Assembly: GCA_002448495.1 (NCBI GenBank)
Contig: DJYL01000063.1
Span: forward strand, 1-43,058
DNA: 43,058 nucleotides
Reading direction: 5' to 3'
Source of the DNA: Pseudoselenomonas ruminantium
Lineage (GTDB): Bacteria > Bacillota > Negativicutes > Selenomonadales > Selenomonadaceae
Every line of letters begins with the position of its first letter. Position 1 is the first letter of the stretch. A model generated the notes under the pieces. The model saw nothing but the letters and a program-made list of their open reading frames with translations, did no database searches and was not told the DNA's origin. The translations under genes were made by a program, and so were the position numbers. Of this stretch, positions 32,868-40,594 are shown one piece after another.

Positions 32868-35800
32868 TAAAAACGCCCTGAAAACCACGCGCTGGATTTT
32901 GGACGCTTTTGCCAACCGCATTGGGACGGATACCTGGCAGACAATTATTACCGAAGATGGTTTGCAGATGGTGAAAACCTTGCTGCGGCGTCATGCGACC
33001 AAGAGTATGTCTGTATCCTGCCGCTGGATAAGGTCGCGTACCCGCAGTCAGTTGCTATGGATTGTCGGGGATAAAAGCCGCTTCAATGCAGAGGGAATTG
33101 TACCGGTAAACAGTACACAGAAAGATTTAGCACATAGCGAGTGGGAAAATGATTGGTCACATTTGCCTGCTATCAAGGCATTGGCGGCAATGGCGGGGCT
33201 ATTGCATGATTGGGGCAAGGCCAATAAAGCTTTTCAGAAATTATTAAAGAAGAAAAAGGACAAGGAAGGGAAGAAGACCAGTGATGAAGTTTACCGCCAT
33301 GAATGGCTGAGCTGCAAACTGCTGGAAGGGTTGGTCTATCAGACGGGCATACAGAGTGATACGGAGTGGCTGGGAATTTTACAGACAGGAAAAATCCCGG
33401 AGAAAAAACTGGCAGATTATCTTAAAGAAAATGCAAATAAAGGCTTGGCAGCTATGCCGCCGATTGCCAGTATGTTGTGTTGGTTGATATTATCTCATCA
33501 TCGTTTGCCGCTTTTGGATGAAAACCGCAGAAAAGGCTATAGCAGTGAGGAAATGCCGGATTTTTCGTCTTTGTTGGCAAATTTCAAAGCAGATTGGGGA
33601 TATGAAAAAAAGGGAACGGAAGAAGTTAAAATCGTATCCGGTCTGCTAAAATCTGCTCCATGGAAAAAGCAACTGAAAAAATGGTCGGGCAGGCTGTTGG
33701 AAGTATATGGTGACTTGTTGGATTTATGGCAGCAGGGAAATATGCGTTCTTTACTGTTATATACGCGTATCAGCCTGATGCTCAGCGATTATATGGTATC
33801 TGCGGATAAGGCAGACCCGGCATGGCCGCAGGATTGCGACCTGTATGCCAATACCGATAAAAACGAGTTAAAACAGCGTTTGGATGAGCATTTGGTACGT
33901 GTGGGCCGGCAGGCGGCAAAAGTGGCACATTGCCTGCCGCGCTTCGCAGAGGGGATGGAAAGAATTGATGATGTGCCTGCTTTGCGGAAAAAGAGTCCTG
34001 TGGCTTTTAGCTGGCAGGACAAGGTTACGGCTAAGATTCAGGATTACCGCAAGGAACATAGCAAAATCGTGCATGCTGGATGGTTTGTCATCAATATGGC
34101 CGGTACAGGCTGTGGCAAGACATTTGCCAATGCGAAAATAATGAGAGCCTTGTCCAAAGATGGTAAATCTCTGCGATACAGTCTGTTGTTAGGTTTGCGT
34201 ACCTTGACGCTGCAAACGGGGAATGAATACCGTTCACGCGTGAAACTGGACAGCAGTGAAATGGCTGTGCTCGTTGGTTCAGGCGTCGTTAAGGATTTGT
34301 ATGAGGATGATGTATGTGCAGAGAATACGGGCGACACGGCTTGTATGAATGGACTGATGCCGGGAACAGTGCATGCTGAATTTTCTGCAGAGGATGAAAT
34401 GCTGGATGTATTGTTTGACCCCGCAGAAAAAATGACGGATAAAAGACGGCAACTGCTATATGCGCCTGTTCTGGTGGCAACGATTGACCATTTGATGCCC
34501 AGCGTGGAAACTGTACGCGGTGGCCGGCATATCCTGCCATTTTTACGTCTTATGGCTGCTGATGTAGTCATTGATGAAATTGATGATTTTGCCGGGAAAG
34601 ATTTGGTGGCAATTGCACGGTTGGTACATTTGGCTGGCTTACTGGGAAGAAATATCGTGCTGTCATCTGCGACCATACCGCCGGACTTAGCGGAAGGATT
34701 ATTTTCGGCCTATTGGCGTGGGCGGCAGGAGTATGCACAGTTTTTTGGCTATAAGACTACCGTCAACTGTGTCTGGTGCGATGAATTTCAGCCGCAGATT
34801 CAAACAATCGGAATGACAGAGCAGGAAGATGCGCTGGCTGTCTATCGTCAGGGACATAATGATTTTTCCCAGCGTCATTTGGAAAAGCTGAAATCACAGC
34901 CAATTAAGCGGCGTGGCTGGATTGTTGATTGCGAACAAATCCTGCAGCTGCCGCAGGAAGAACGAAATGCGGCCTATTTTCATGTTATGCAGCAGGCTAT
35001 TGTGCGCTTGCATAACCAGTACGCCGTGAAGGATAAACGAACAGGAAAACGTGTGTCTTTCGGACTGGTGAGAATCGCAAATATACTTCCTTGCGTTCAA
35101 GCCGCAAAGTATATGTTGAAATCGGAGTGGCCGGAGAAAATCGCTCCTCGGCTGCTGGTTTATCACAGTCGGCAGACAGCACTGTTACGCAGTCAGGAAG
35201 AAAAATATTTGGACAGGGTGTTAAAACGTGACGGACAAGCGGGAACGGAAATAGATTTTCAAGATGCGCTTGTGCGTCAGCATATTGAAGGGACAGAGGC
35301 GCAGGATATTATTTTTATACTGGTGGCAACACCGGTTGAAGAACTGGGACGCGACCATGATTTTGATTGGGCGGTAGTGGAACCGTCATCTTACCGCTCG
35401 CTTATTCAGCTGGCCGGACGTATTCGCCGCCATCGTGGTGAGCCTGCGGCGGCAGAATTGGGCAATATTGCGGTCATGCAATATAATATCAAGGCTTTGC
35501 AGGAGATAAATGGCCCTGTATTTTGCCGGCCCGGCTTTGAAACGCAGAAAAAATACAGGCTGCGTACCCATGATATGAAGGAATTGGTCAATCCGGCTGA
35601 ATTGGCAACGGTCATAGATGCTTCGCCACGCACGGTGCGCCCTGAAAAATTGCAGGCGCACAGCAATCTTGTTCATCTGGAACATAAGGTATTAAGCGAT
35701 TTTCGTGACCTGTCCAATTGTGGCGCAGGCTTTTTGCATGGCTGGCAGGACGAATATTGGTGGCTTACGGCCCTGCCCCAGCAGTTGAATCAGTTCCGTG

Positions 35801-36132
35801 AAGGAAGGCCGGATATAGAATTATGTCTAAGAGAACAGGAAGATGGCAGCTTTATCTTTGAGGAAAAGGATAGTCATACGGGCAATTGGATAAAGCGAGA
35901 AGAATGGTATCATATCAAACAGGAAAAGGACGAGAAAAATGAACGCTTTTGGTTAAGACGGGATTATAAACAGGCTTGGAATGCTTATAAGGACTCACGG
36001 GAAGAATGGGGGAATCTGAATAAAGTTGGGCTATTGCATTTGCCTGATTATGGTAGGGTCAATAATGAAAAAGAATGGCGATATTCAGACCAGTTTGGAA
36101 TGTATGATGAAAAAGAGGATTTTGACCAATAG
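32839..36132 (+). CDS. cas3: Type I-F Cas2-Cas3 fusion nuclease-helicase
   Basis: This 1097-residue protein joins an N-terminal Cas2 domain (about 1-90) to a Cas3 HD nuclease and a superfamily 2 helicase, the fusion diagnostic of type I-F. The HD motif is GLLHDWGK (His123-Asp124), Walker A is AGTGCGKT (Lys427), Walker B is VIDEIDDF (Asp579), motif III is SSATIPP and motif VI is QLAGRIRRHRG (about 857). It shreds DNA marked by Cascade and, through the Cas2 domain, works with Cas1 in spacer acquisition. AGAAGGGAG precedes the start; ATG codons at 32839 and 32842 are both possible. Confidence 0.95.
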   Translation: MMVIFTSQSDKNALKTTRWILDAFANRIGTDTWQTIITEDGLQMVKTLLRRHATKSMSVSCRWIRSRTRSQLLWIVGDKSRFNAEGIVPVNSTQKDLAHSEWENDWSHLPAIKALAAMAGLLHDWGKANKAFQKLLKKKKDKEGKKTSDEVYRHEWLSCKLLEGLVYQTGIQSDTEWLGILQTGKIPEKKLADYLKENANKGLAAMPPIASMLCWLILSHHRLPLLDENRRKGYSSEEMPDFSSLLANFKADWGYEKKGTEEVKIVSGLLKSAPWKKQLKKWSGRLLEVYGDLLDLWQQGNMRSLLLYTRISLMLSDYMVSADKADPAWPQDCDLYANTDKNELKQRLDEHLVRVGRQAAKVAHCLPRFAEGMERIDDVPALRKKSPVAFSWQDKVTAKIQDYRKEHSKIVHAGWFVINMAGTGCGKTFANAKIMRALSKDGKSLRYSLLLGLRTLTLQTGNEYRSRVKLDSSEMAVLVGSGVVKDLYEDDVCAENTGDTACMNGLMPGTVHAEFSAEDEMLDVLFDPAEKMTDKRRQLLYAPVLVATIDHLMPSVETVRGGRHILPFLRLMAADVVIDEIDDFAGKDLVAIARLVHLAGLLGRNIVLSSATIPPDLAEGLFSAYWRGRQEYAQFFGYKTTVNCVWCDEFQPQIQTIGMTEQEDALAVYRQGHNDFSQRHLEKLKSQPIKRRGWIVDCEQILQLPQEERNAAYFHVMQQAIVRLHNQYAVKDKRTGKRVSFGLVRIANILPCVQAAKYMLKSEWPEKIAPRLLVYHSRQTALLRSQEEKYLDRVLKRDGQAGTEIDFQDALVRQHIEGTEAQDIIFILVATPVEELGRDHDFDWAVVEPSSYRSLIQLAGRIRRHRGEPAAAELGNIAVMQYNIKALQEINGPVFCRPGFETQKKYRLRTHDMKELVNPAELATVIDASPRTVRPEKLQAHSNLVHLEHKVLSDFRDLSNCGAGFLHGWQDEYWWLTALPQQLNQFREGRPDIELCLREQEDGSFIFEEKDSHTGNWIKREEWYHIKQEKDEKNERFWLRRDYKQAWNAYKDSREEWGNLNKVGLLHLPDYGRVNNEKEWRYSDQFGMYDEKEDFDQ

Positions 36133-36293
36133 CACAGAATATAAAATAAAGGAATTGGCTTTTACCCAAAATTTTAAGCTGTCTTGCAGCGCCTTATAAA
36201 ATAAGGGGCAAATAAAGAGCGCTAAATTTGGGTAAAACAAGTAAAATTCGTCAGTAGCCTTTATTTTGTAGGATGTACGGACGAGTTTGTGCA
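36133..36293 (+). promoter_or_regulatory. Leader of CRISPR array 1
   Basis: This AT-rich 161-bp region lies between the cas2-3 stop and the first repeat. It holds an 11-bp inverted repeat, TTTTACCCAAA (36160-36170) and TTTGGGTAAAA (36227-36237), and ends with GTGCA directly before the repeat. Blocks CCCAAA..TTTT..AG, AAAATAA.GGG.AAAT and AAATT.GGGT recur in the same order in the leader of array 2, which supports a shared leader function in integration and transcription. Confidence 0.75.
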
Positions 36294-37043
36294 GTGTTCC
36301 GCCGAATAGGCGGCTTAGAAAATGAGAATCTGCAAGCCCCAGACGGCAATGAGTGTGTTCCGCCGAATAGGCGGCTTAGAAATACGCCGATACTGGTTAA
36401 ATCCTGCGCCTGCTTGTGTTCCGCCGAATAGGCGGCTTAGAAATTACGGCGTTCCCTAATTCGGATATGCTCATTGTGTTCCGCCGAATAGGCGGCTTAG
36501 AAAAGACCAGAACTTATAGCGACAATGCGGGATTTGTGTTCCGCCGAATAGGCGGCTTAGAAATGCTGAAAGATTTCCTGCAGGATAGCCTGGTCGTGTT
36601 CCGCCGAATAGGCGGCTTAGAAAATACTGAACGCATTAGCCGCCCGCGCCCTGTTGTGTTCCGCCGAATAGGCGGCTTAGAAAAGTAAGTTTTGAGGATT
36701 CGTCTCAATGAAAGGGTGTTCCGCCGAATAGGCGGCTTAGAAAGAACAGCATTTTAGAGATGAATGTGATATTAAGTGTTCCGCCGAATAGGCGGCTTAG
36801 AAAGCAAGGTACTCGCCAACCGCTATTTGGTGATTGTGTTCCGCCGAATAGGCGGCTTAGAAATACAAGAGCATTGTAGTTATGGATGGGACGAATGTGT
36901 TCCGCCGAATAGGCGGCTTAGAAAGGTGTCAGCGCATAGCCGTAGTGATAAGCACCGTGTTCCGCCGAATAGGCGGCTTAGAAATAGCGCCGGGAAAATG
37001 GTAAAAAAAGAGCCGGTGTTCCGCCGAATAGGCGGCTTTTTTT
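36294..37043 (+). CRISPR. CRISPR array 1, type I-F: 13 repeats, 12 spacers
   Basis: The 28-bp repeats start at 36294, 36355, 36416, 36476, 36536, 36596, 36656, 36716, 36776, 36836, 36897, 36957 and 37016. Spacers are mostly 32 nt, with a few of 31 or 33. The stem is CCGCC/GGCGG with loop GAATA and the 3' end is CTTAGAAA, which becomes the 8-nt crRNA handle after Cas6f cleavage. All repeats look identical except the last, where AGAAA is replaced by TTTTT. The leader is on the left, so the oldest spacers are nearest the kinase gene. Confidence 0.97.
37016..37043 (+). terminator. Terminal CRISPR repeat converted to an intrinsic terminator
   Basis: The final repeat keeps the CCGCC/GGCGG hairpin but its last bases have become T, giving a stem followed by seven T. 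It should end the array transcript and shield the kinase gene from read-through. The stem is only 5 bp but pure GC. Confidence 0.6.
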
Positions 37044-37060
37044 GTAAGTGGAAATCACGG

Positions 37061-37090
37061 TTGTATTTATAAGTCGATGTTTGCTATAAT
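37061..37090 (+). promoter_or_regulatory. Promoter of the HipA-like kinase gene
   Basis: TTGTAT (37061-37066) and an extended -10, TGCTATAAT (-10 at 37085-37090), are spaced by 18 bp. Transcription would start near 37097, after the array 1 terminator, so the kinase has an independent promoter. Confidence 0.6.
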
Positions 37091-37116
37091 TTGCATGTAT
37101 GGAAGGGGAGATGCCC

Positions 37117-38253
37117 GTGGTGAATTTTCAATTGATGTGCAAAGATGTTCTGGTGGCGGGATTTTCCGTAAATGAGACAACTGGACGGATTGTCAGTGAT
37201 TTGCATATTGATAATCGTGAATATCTGCCTCTGTCAGTTCTTTATAGTGACAGTCGACGACTTGCTTTGCAAACTTGGATAGACAATCGCAGTGTGTCAG
37301 CTAACCGCAAGGATGTGTCGCTAATGTTAGCGGCTTTTCAGGTGGAAACGCCTAGTGCGTTATCGTTTAAGAGCCTGGGGTTGAATCTGTCTGACCAATA
37401 CTGGTTCAAACCCAAGGGGGCGGATTTTGACTGGCATGATGTAAACTTGTTTGAAAATGCTTTTATGGAGCAGTCGTTTCGCTCTGTGACAGGGGGGGAT
37501 GGCTCAAGTTATACCCCTGATAGCAGTTCCAACGGTGACTTGCCCAAGTTCTGGAAAATTGAGAATGGCAAACGCGTTCTCTATAAGGAAGGTTCTGCCC
37601 CGTATGACCAACAACCCTATAATGAGGTGTTTGCATCGTGTTTGTTGGAATTGCTGGACTTGCCACATGTCAATTACTCATTGGTGCAGGATAAAGACGA
37701 AGAAAAGGCATACAGTGTATGTGAAACCTTTGTAACATCGGATACCGAGTATGTTCCGGCATTGGAAATCCTGAATGTAGTACCGAAATTAAATCACGAA
37801 AACAGCTACCAGCATTTTCTTCGTTGTGTAGAAGCCTTGTCTATTCCGGTCAGCAGGCAGGAACTAGATGATATGCTGTTGTTTGATTATCTAATAAACA
37901 ATGCTGACCGTCATTATGGTAATTTTGGTTTCATTCGTAATGTGCAGACGAGAAAGTTCTTAGGCATGGCGCCTATATTTGATAATGGTAACAGCCTTTG
38001 GTATTTGCAGCTGAATAAACGTATGAAGCTAAAAGACCAACCTGCCAAGCCTTTCCGCGATACGCATATGGAACAGGTGAAACTGTTGGGAGAATCGACT
38101 ATTCGTTGGGAAAGGCTGACGGAAACGCTGTTGCGGCAGCTGGTTACGGATATTTACAGTAGGAATGATTTGTTTGATACAGAGCGCATGGATAATCTGG
38201 TACATAACATCAGCGTTGCTGTGCAAAGAATTATGGCAAGGCAAATTGTATAG
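37117..38253 (+). CDS. HipA-like protein kinase inside the CRISPR-Cas locus
   Basis: This protein of about 378 residues has a HipA-C-type kinase core. The ATP-binding lysine is probably in VLYKEGS (Lys157), followed by a helix with NEVFASCLLELLDL; the catalytic loop is INNADRHYGNFGFI (Asp264), and the metal-binding DFG-like motif is PIFDNGNS (Asp289), so all key residues seem present and the enzyme may be active. The N-terminal 140 residues are not recognised. No HipB-like antitoxin gene is adjacent. GGAAGGGGAG at 37101-37110 favours GTG starts at 37117 or 37120 over the ATG at 37099, which would lie almost on the transcript start. Its substrate and any role in immunity are unknown. Confidence 0.7.
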   Translation: MVNFQLMCKDVLVAGFSVNETTGRIVSDLHIDNREYLPLSVLYSDSRRLALQTWIDNRSVSANRKDVSLMLAAFQVETPSALSFKSLGLNLSDQYWFKPKGADFDWHDVNLFENAFMEQSFRSVTGGDGSSYTPDSSSNGDLPKFWKIENGKRVLYKEGSAPYDQQPYNEVFASCLLELLDLPHVNYSLVQDKDEEKAYSVCETFVTSDTEYVPALEILNVVPKLNHENSYQHFLRCVEALSIPVSRQELDDMLLFDYLINNADRHYGNFGFIRNVQTRKFLGMAPIFDNGNSLWYLQLNKRMKLKDQPAKPFRDTHMEQVKLLGESTIRWERLTETLLRQLVTDIYSRNDLFDTERMDNLVHNISVAVQRIMARQIV

Positions 38254-38259
38254 GACGTC

Positions 38260-38289
38260 TTGGCAAGTGGCAGTAAGTCATGTTAAGAT
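38260..38289 (+). promoter_or_regulatory. Candidate promoter of the degenerate mini-array
   Basis: TTGGCA (38260-38265) and TAAGAT (38284-38289) are spaced by 18 bp, predicting transcription from about 38296, just before the degenerate repeat. The -10 is weak (4 of 6). Confidence 0.4.
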
Positions 38290-38298
38290 AACATTGTT

Positions 38299-38373
38299 TC
38301 CTTCCGTCGTGCAGACGGCTTAGAAATCTATATTTTTATTGGGTAATAAACCGCCGTACAGGCGGCATTTTTA
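38299..38373 (+). ncRNA. Degenerate repeat-spacer-repeat unit, candidate Cascade-guiding regulatory RNA (CreR-like)
   Basis: The first repeat-like unit (38299-38326) differs from the array 2 repeat at 7 of 28 positions, but the stem CCGTC/GACGG is preserved by a paired change and the 3' handle CTTAGAAA is identical. A second unit (38346-38373) keeps the hairpin CCGCC-GTACA-GGCGG but not the handle. Between them is a 19-nt spacer (38327-38345), much shorter than the usual 32. Its first 15 nt, TCTATATTTTTATTG, recur at 38382-38396 after a CC and beside the csy1 promoter. Cas6f should be able to process this transcript into a short crRNA-like guide. No protein is encoded. An eroded array or a local tandem duplication is the alternative. 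Confidence 0.65.
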
Positions 38374-38379
38374 ATATAA

Positions 38380-38400
38380 CCTCTATATTTTTATTGTGGT
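38380..38400 (+). promoter_or_regulatory. Predicted Cascade target (CC PAM plus 15-nt seed match) at the csy promoter
   Basis: CC at 38380-38381 is followed by 15 nt identical to the mini-array spacer from its first base. The next four positions match only once, so 16 of 19 match overall. The match ends 4 bp before the TTGACA, and a 19-nt R-loop would reach its first base. Partial pairing is expected to allow binding but not efficient cleavage. Confidence 0.6.
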
Positions 38401-38428
38401 TGACAATGGCTGCGTCGGCGGCTATAAT
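38400..38428 (+). promoter_or_regulatory. Promoter of the csy1-csy2-csy3-cas6f operon
   Basis: TTGACA (38400-38405) and TATAAT (38423-38428) are both perfect consensus with 17-bp spacing. Such a strong promoter implies that repression is needed. Transcription should begin near 38435, leaving a leader of about 50 nt before csy1. Confidence 0.88.
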
Positions 38429-38485
38429 AAATATAAAGGAAATTTACAGATAATATTGAATAGTATAGTGAGTGAGGTGAAGGCG

Positions 38486-39643
38486 ATGAGTGTTTTGAGC
38501 GATTATGTGCAAGCGGAAGCTGAAAAGAAAGGCAGTCCTCCAAGAGAATGGCTCACAGATATTGCTAAAAATGTGGGCAAGTGTCAGTTTGCCACACATA
38601 TTGGTCGTTTTGCCAATCCTGATGTAACCGTGAACTGGCAAGCGAAAATAAAGGAAAAGCCGGACGAACCATACGTATCTACAGCATCGGCAAAGTGTCA
38701 GACAGATATTTTTGTAGCGGCTAATTATTTGGCAACTGCCAGCCTGTTGCAGCTGCAATTAGAGGATGGCAGGACTTTTTATGAGCATTTGCAGGATGAT
38801 GACAGTCAGTTGCGTCAGGAGTTTAATCATTGGCAATTGGATTATGAACAGGTTCGGGAAGATTTGTTGGCGATAAAATCCTATGAGGTGCCAACGGCAA
38901 CTGATACGCGTCTGAAGCAAGTGTATTTTCCTGTTGGTGATGATGACTACCATTTACTGACGGTGCTGCCACCATCCAGCCTGATGCAGGAAGTAAGAAC
39001 GCGTATTCGCAGAATGGAAACGGATGCACGGGAAGCCTATGATAAAAAGTCAGCAAAATATGGCAGTACGCACAGACGCATCTATAATCTGACACAGACG
39101 AAGTTCGGCGGTACAAAACCGCAGAATATATCCTTTGGCAATAATCGGCAAGGAGGACGCAGTTATATGTTGTCCGCAATGCCACCGCAGTTGTCCAAAA
39201 GGGAAGTGATTCTGCCTAAACGGGATTTCTTCAAAGAATCCTTGCGTTTGCGGAATTTTGTCAATTTGCTCCGCCAGTTACATGGCCGTTATGCAGATAA
39301 GCGGAATAATATGGATATACGTCAGGCCGCCCGCAGCATAGAACGACAGATTATGGAAGTAACACTGCAACAGGTTTATGTTTTGCGTCAGCAGGCAAAA
39401 GGCTGGAGTGATGGACACAAGTTGAATAGGGCGCAAGCCATTTGGCTGGACGATAAATATGCAGAGATTCGTCTGGAGGAAACAGAATGGCAGAAAGAAC
39501 TGGCTGACCGATTCGCTCGTTGGATAATCGATACTTATCTGTTTGTATTGAAAAAAGATGGTGTGGAACTGGGGGATGGAGAACTGGCGGCACTAAAAAA
39601 GGAAACGCAAGAATTTATTAAAGAGGATTTGCGAAAGCAATAG
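38486..39643 (+). CDS. csy1: Type I-F Cascade large subunit Csy1 (Cas8f)
   Basis: This 385-residue subunit recognises the PAM and, with Csy2, caps the crRNA 5' handle. The conserved block FGGTKPQNISFGNNRQGG (about residues 208-225) followed by YMLSAMPP is the Csy1 signature. It is somewhat shorter than the roughly 434-residue Pseudomonas protein. GAGGTGAAGG sits just before the ATG at 38486; a longer in-frame reading from 38396 would start upstream of the promoter -10 and is rejected. It is the first gene of the four-gene Cascade operon. Confidence 0.92.
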   Translation: MSVLSDYVQAEAEKKGSPPREWLTDIAKNVGKCQFATHIGRFANPDVTVNWQAKIKEKPDEPYVSTASAKCQTDIFVAANYLATASLLQLQLEDGRTFYEHLQDDDSQLRQEFNHWQLDYEQVREDLLAIKSYEVPTATDTRLKQVYFPVGDDDYHLLTVLPPSSLMQEVRTRIRRMETDAREAYDKKSAKYGSTHRRIYNLTQTKFGGTKPQNISFGNNRQGGRSYMLSAMPPQLSKREVILPKRDFFKESLRLRNFVNLLRQLHGRYADKRNNMDIRQAARSIERQIMEVTLQQVYVLRQQAKGWSDGHKLNRAQAIWLDDKYAEIRLEETEWQKELADRFARWIIDTYLFVLKKDGVELGDGELAALKKETQEFIKEDLRKQ

Positions 39644-39655
39644 GGGGTGAAGCGG

Positions 39656-40594
39656 GTGTCGGCAGAATATTTAGTTATACCGCATTTGCATATTCAAAAT
39701 GCCAATGCAGCCAGCAGCCCATATATAGTGGGCTTTCCCGCAATGACTGCCTGGCTGGGGATGATTCATGCCCTGCAGCGTAGATTGCAGCAAAGGGAAG
39801 AACTGCGACAGGTAAGACTGTTACGCATGGGCATATCTTGTCATGCCTGTGATATGCAATCTTTTTCCGACAGGGATAATTATTATGATTACTTGATAGG
39901 TACAGCTAATCCACTGAAAAAAAGCAAAAAAACGGGTGAGTTTGAGCGACCACCCTTTGTCGAAGAAGCACGCTGTCATTTGGAAGTTAGTTTATTGATA
40001 GAGATTGAAGGCTTTAAGGAGAGCTTTAGAGAAAACTTTTTGCGAGCAGTATGTCAGGAATTGCCGCGCTTAAAGGCCGCAGGCGGCGATATTATCCTGC
40101 AGGCGGGAGATTTTGAGCAATGGCAGGTAATTACTGTGTTGGATGATGATGAATCTGCGGAAAGACGGATAAAACGCCTGTTGATGCCAGGATATGTGCT
40201 GAAAGAACGGCAGGATTTATTAAAGCCTGCTGCGGACAGGGATACCTTGGACAATTTGCTGGGAGCCTTGCAAGTGGAATATACAGCAGAGGAAACTGCA
40301 GATGGTAAGGGGGTTAGCTGGCAGAGAAAAAAGGTACTGGCAGATGGCTGGCTGGTGCCGATTGCGGTTGGTTTTCGGGATTTGTCCGGCGAAATAAAAG
40401 TAGAGGGACAGCGTTCTTATGATTATGAACATCATTTTGTAGAACCATTAGTATCTGTTGGGGAATTTGTGATGCCCTATCGATTGGAATCTTTACAGGA
40501 AATGCTGTGGGAGTATGTGTACGACGCAGCAGATGGATTATACTTGTGTCATAATATGGGTAAAGATGATTGTGAAATGGAGGAGGAAGAATAA
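39656..40594 (+). CDS. csy2: Type I-F Cascade subunit Csy2 (Cas5f)
   Basis: This 312-residue RAMP-fold protein pairs with Csy1 at the crRNA 5' end. The N-terminal YLVIPHLHIQNANAASSPY and the following VGFPAMTAWLGMIHALQRRL are typical of Csy2. A GTG start at 39656 follows AGGGGGTG by 6 bp; an in-frame GTG at 39647 lies within that ribosome site and is less likely. It overlaps csy3 by one base (TAATG). Confidence 0.93.
   Translation: MSAEYLVIPHLHIQNANAASSPYIVGFPAMTAWLGMIHALQRRLQQREELRQVRLLRMGISCHACDMQSFSDRDNYYDYLIGTANPLKKSKKTGEFERPPFVEEARCHLEVSLLIEIEGFKESFRENFLRAVCQELPRLKAAGGDIILQAGDFEQWQVITVLDDDESAERRIKRLLMPGYVLKERQDLLKPAADRDTLDNLLGALQVEYTAEETADGKGVSWQRKKVLADGWLVPIAVGFRDLSGEIKVEGQRSYDYEHHFVEPLVSVGEFVMPYRLESLQEMLWEYVYDAADGLYLCHNMGKDDCEMEEEE

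Noticed and set aside
36416..37072. Open frames running through CRISPR array 1 on both strands
   Set aside because: They encode the same repeat-derived peptide (FRRIGGLE) again and again; the repeats lack stops in one frame, and there is no ribosome site or family signal. The same applies to the frames through array 2 at 42296-42915.
37044..37116. The mini-array as a CreTA-type repressor of the kinase as a toxin
   Set aside because: I could not find the spacer seed TCTATATT beside a CC in the kinase promoter on either strand; the only match in the locus is at the csy1 promoter. A weaker match outside the bases examined is not excluded.
38396..38485. N-terminal extension of csy1 from a GTG at 38396
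   Set aside because: That codon lies upstream of the -35 and -10 boxes of the operon promoter and has no ribosome site, while the ATG at 38486 has GAGGTGAAGG and gives a normal Csy1 start.
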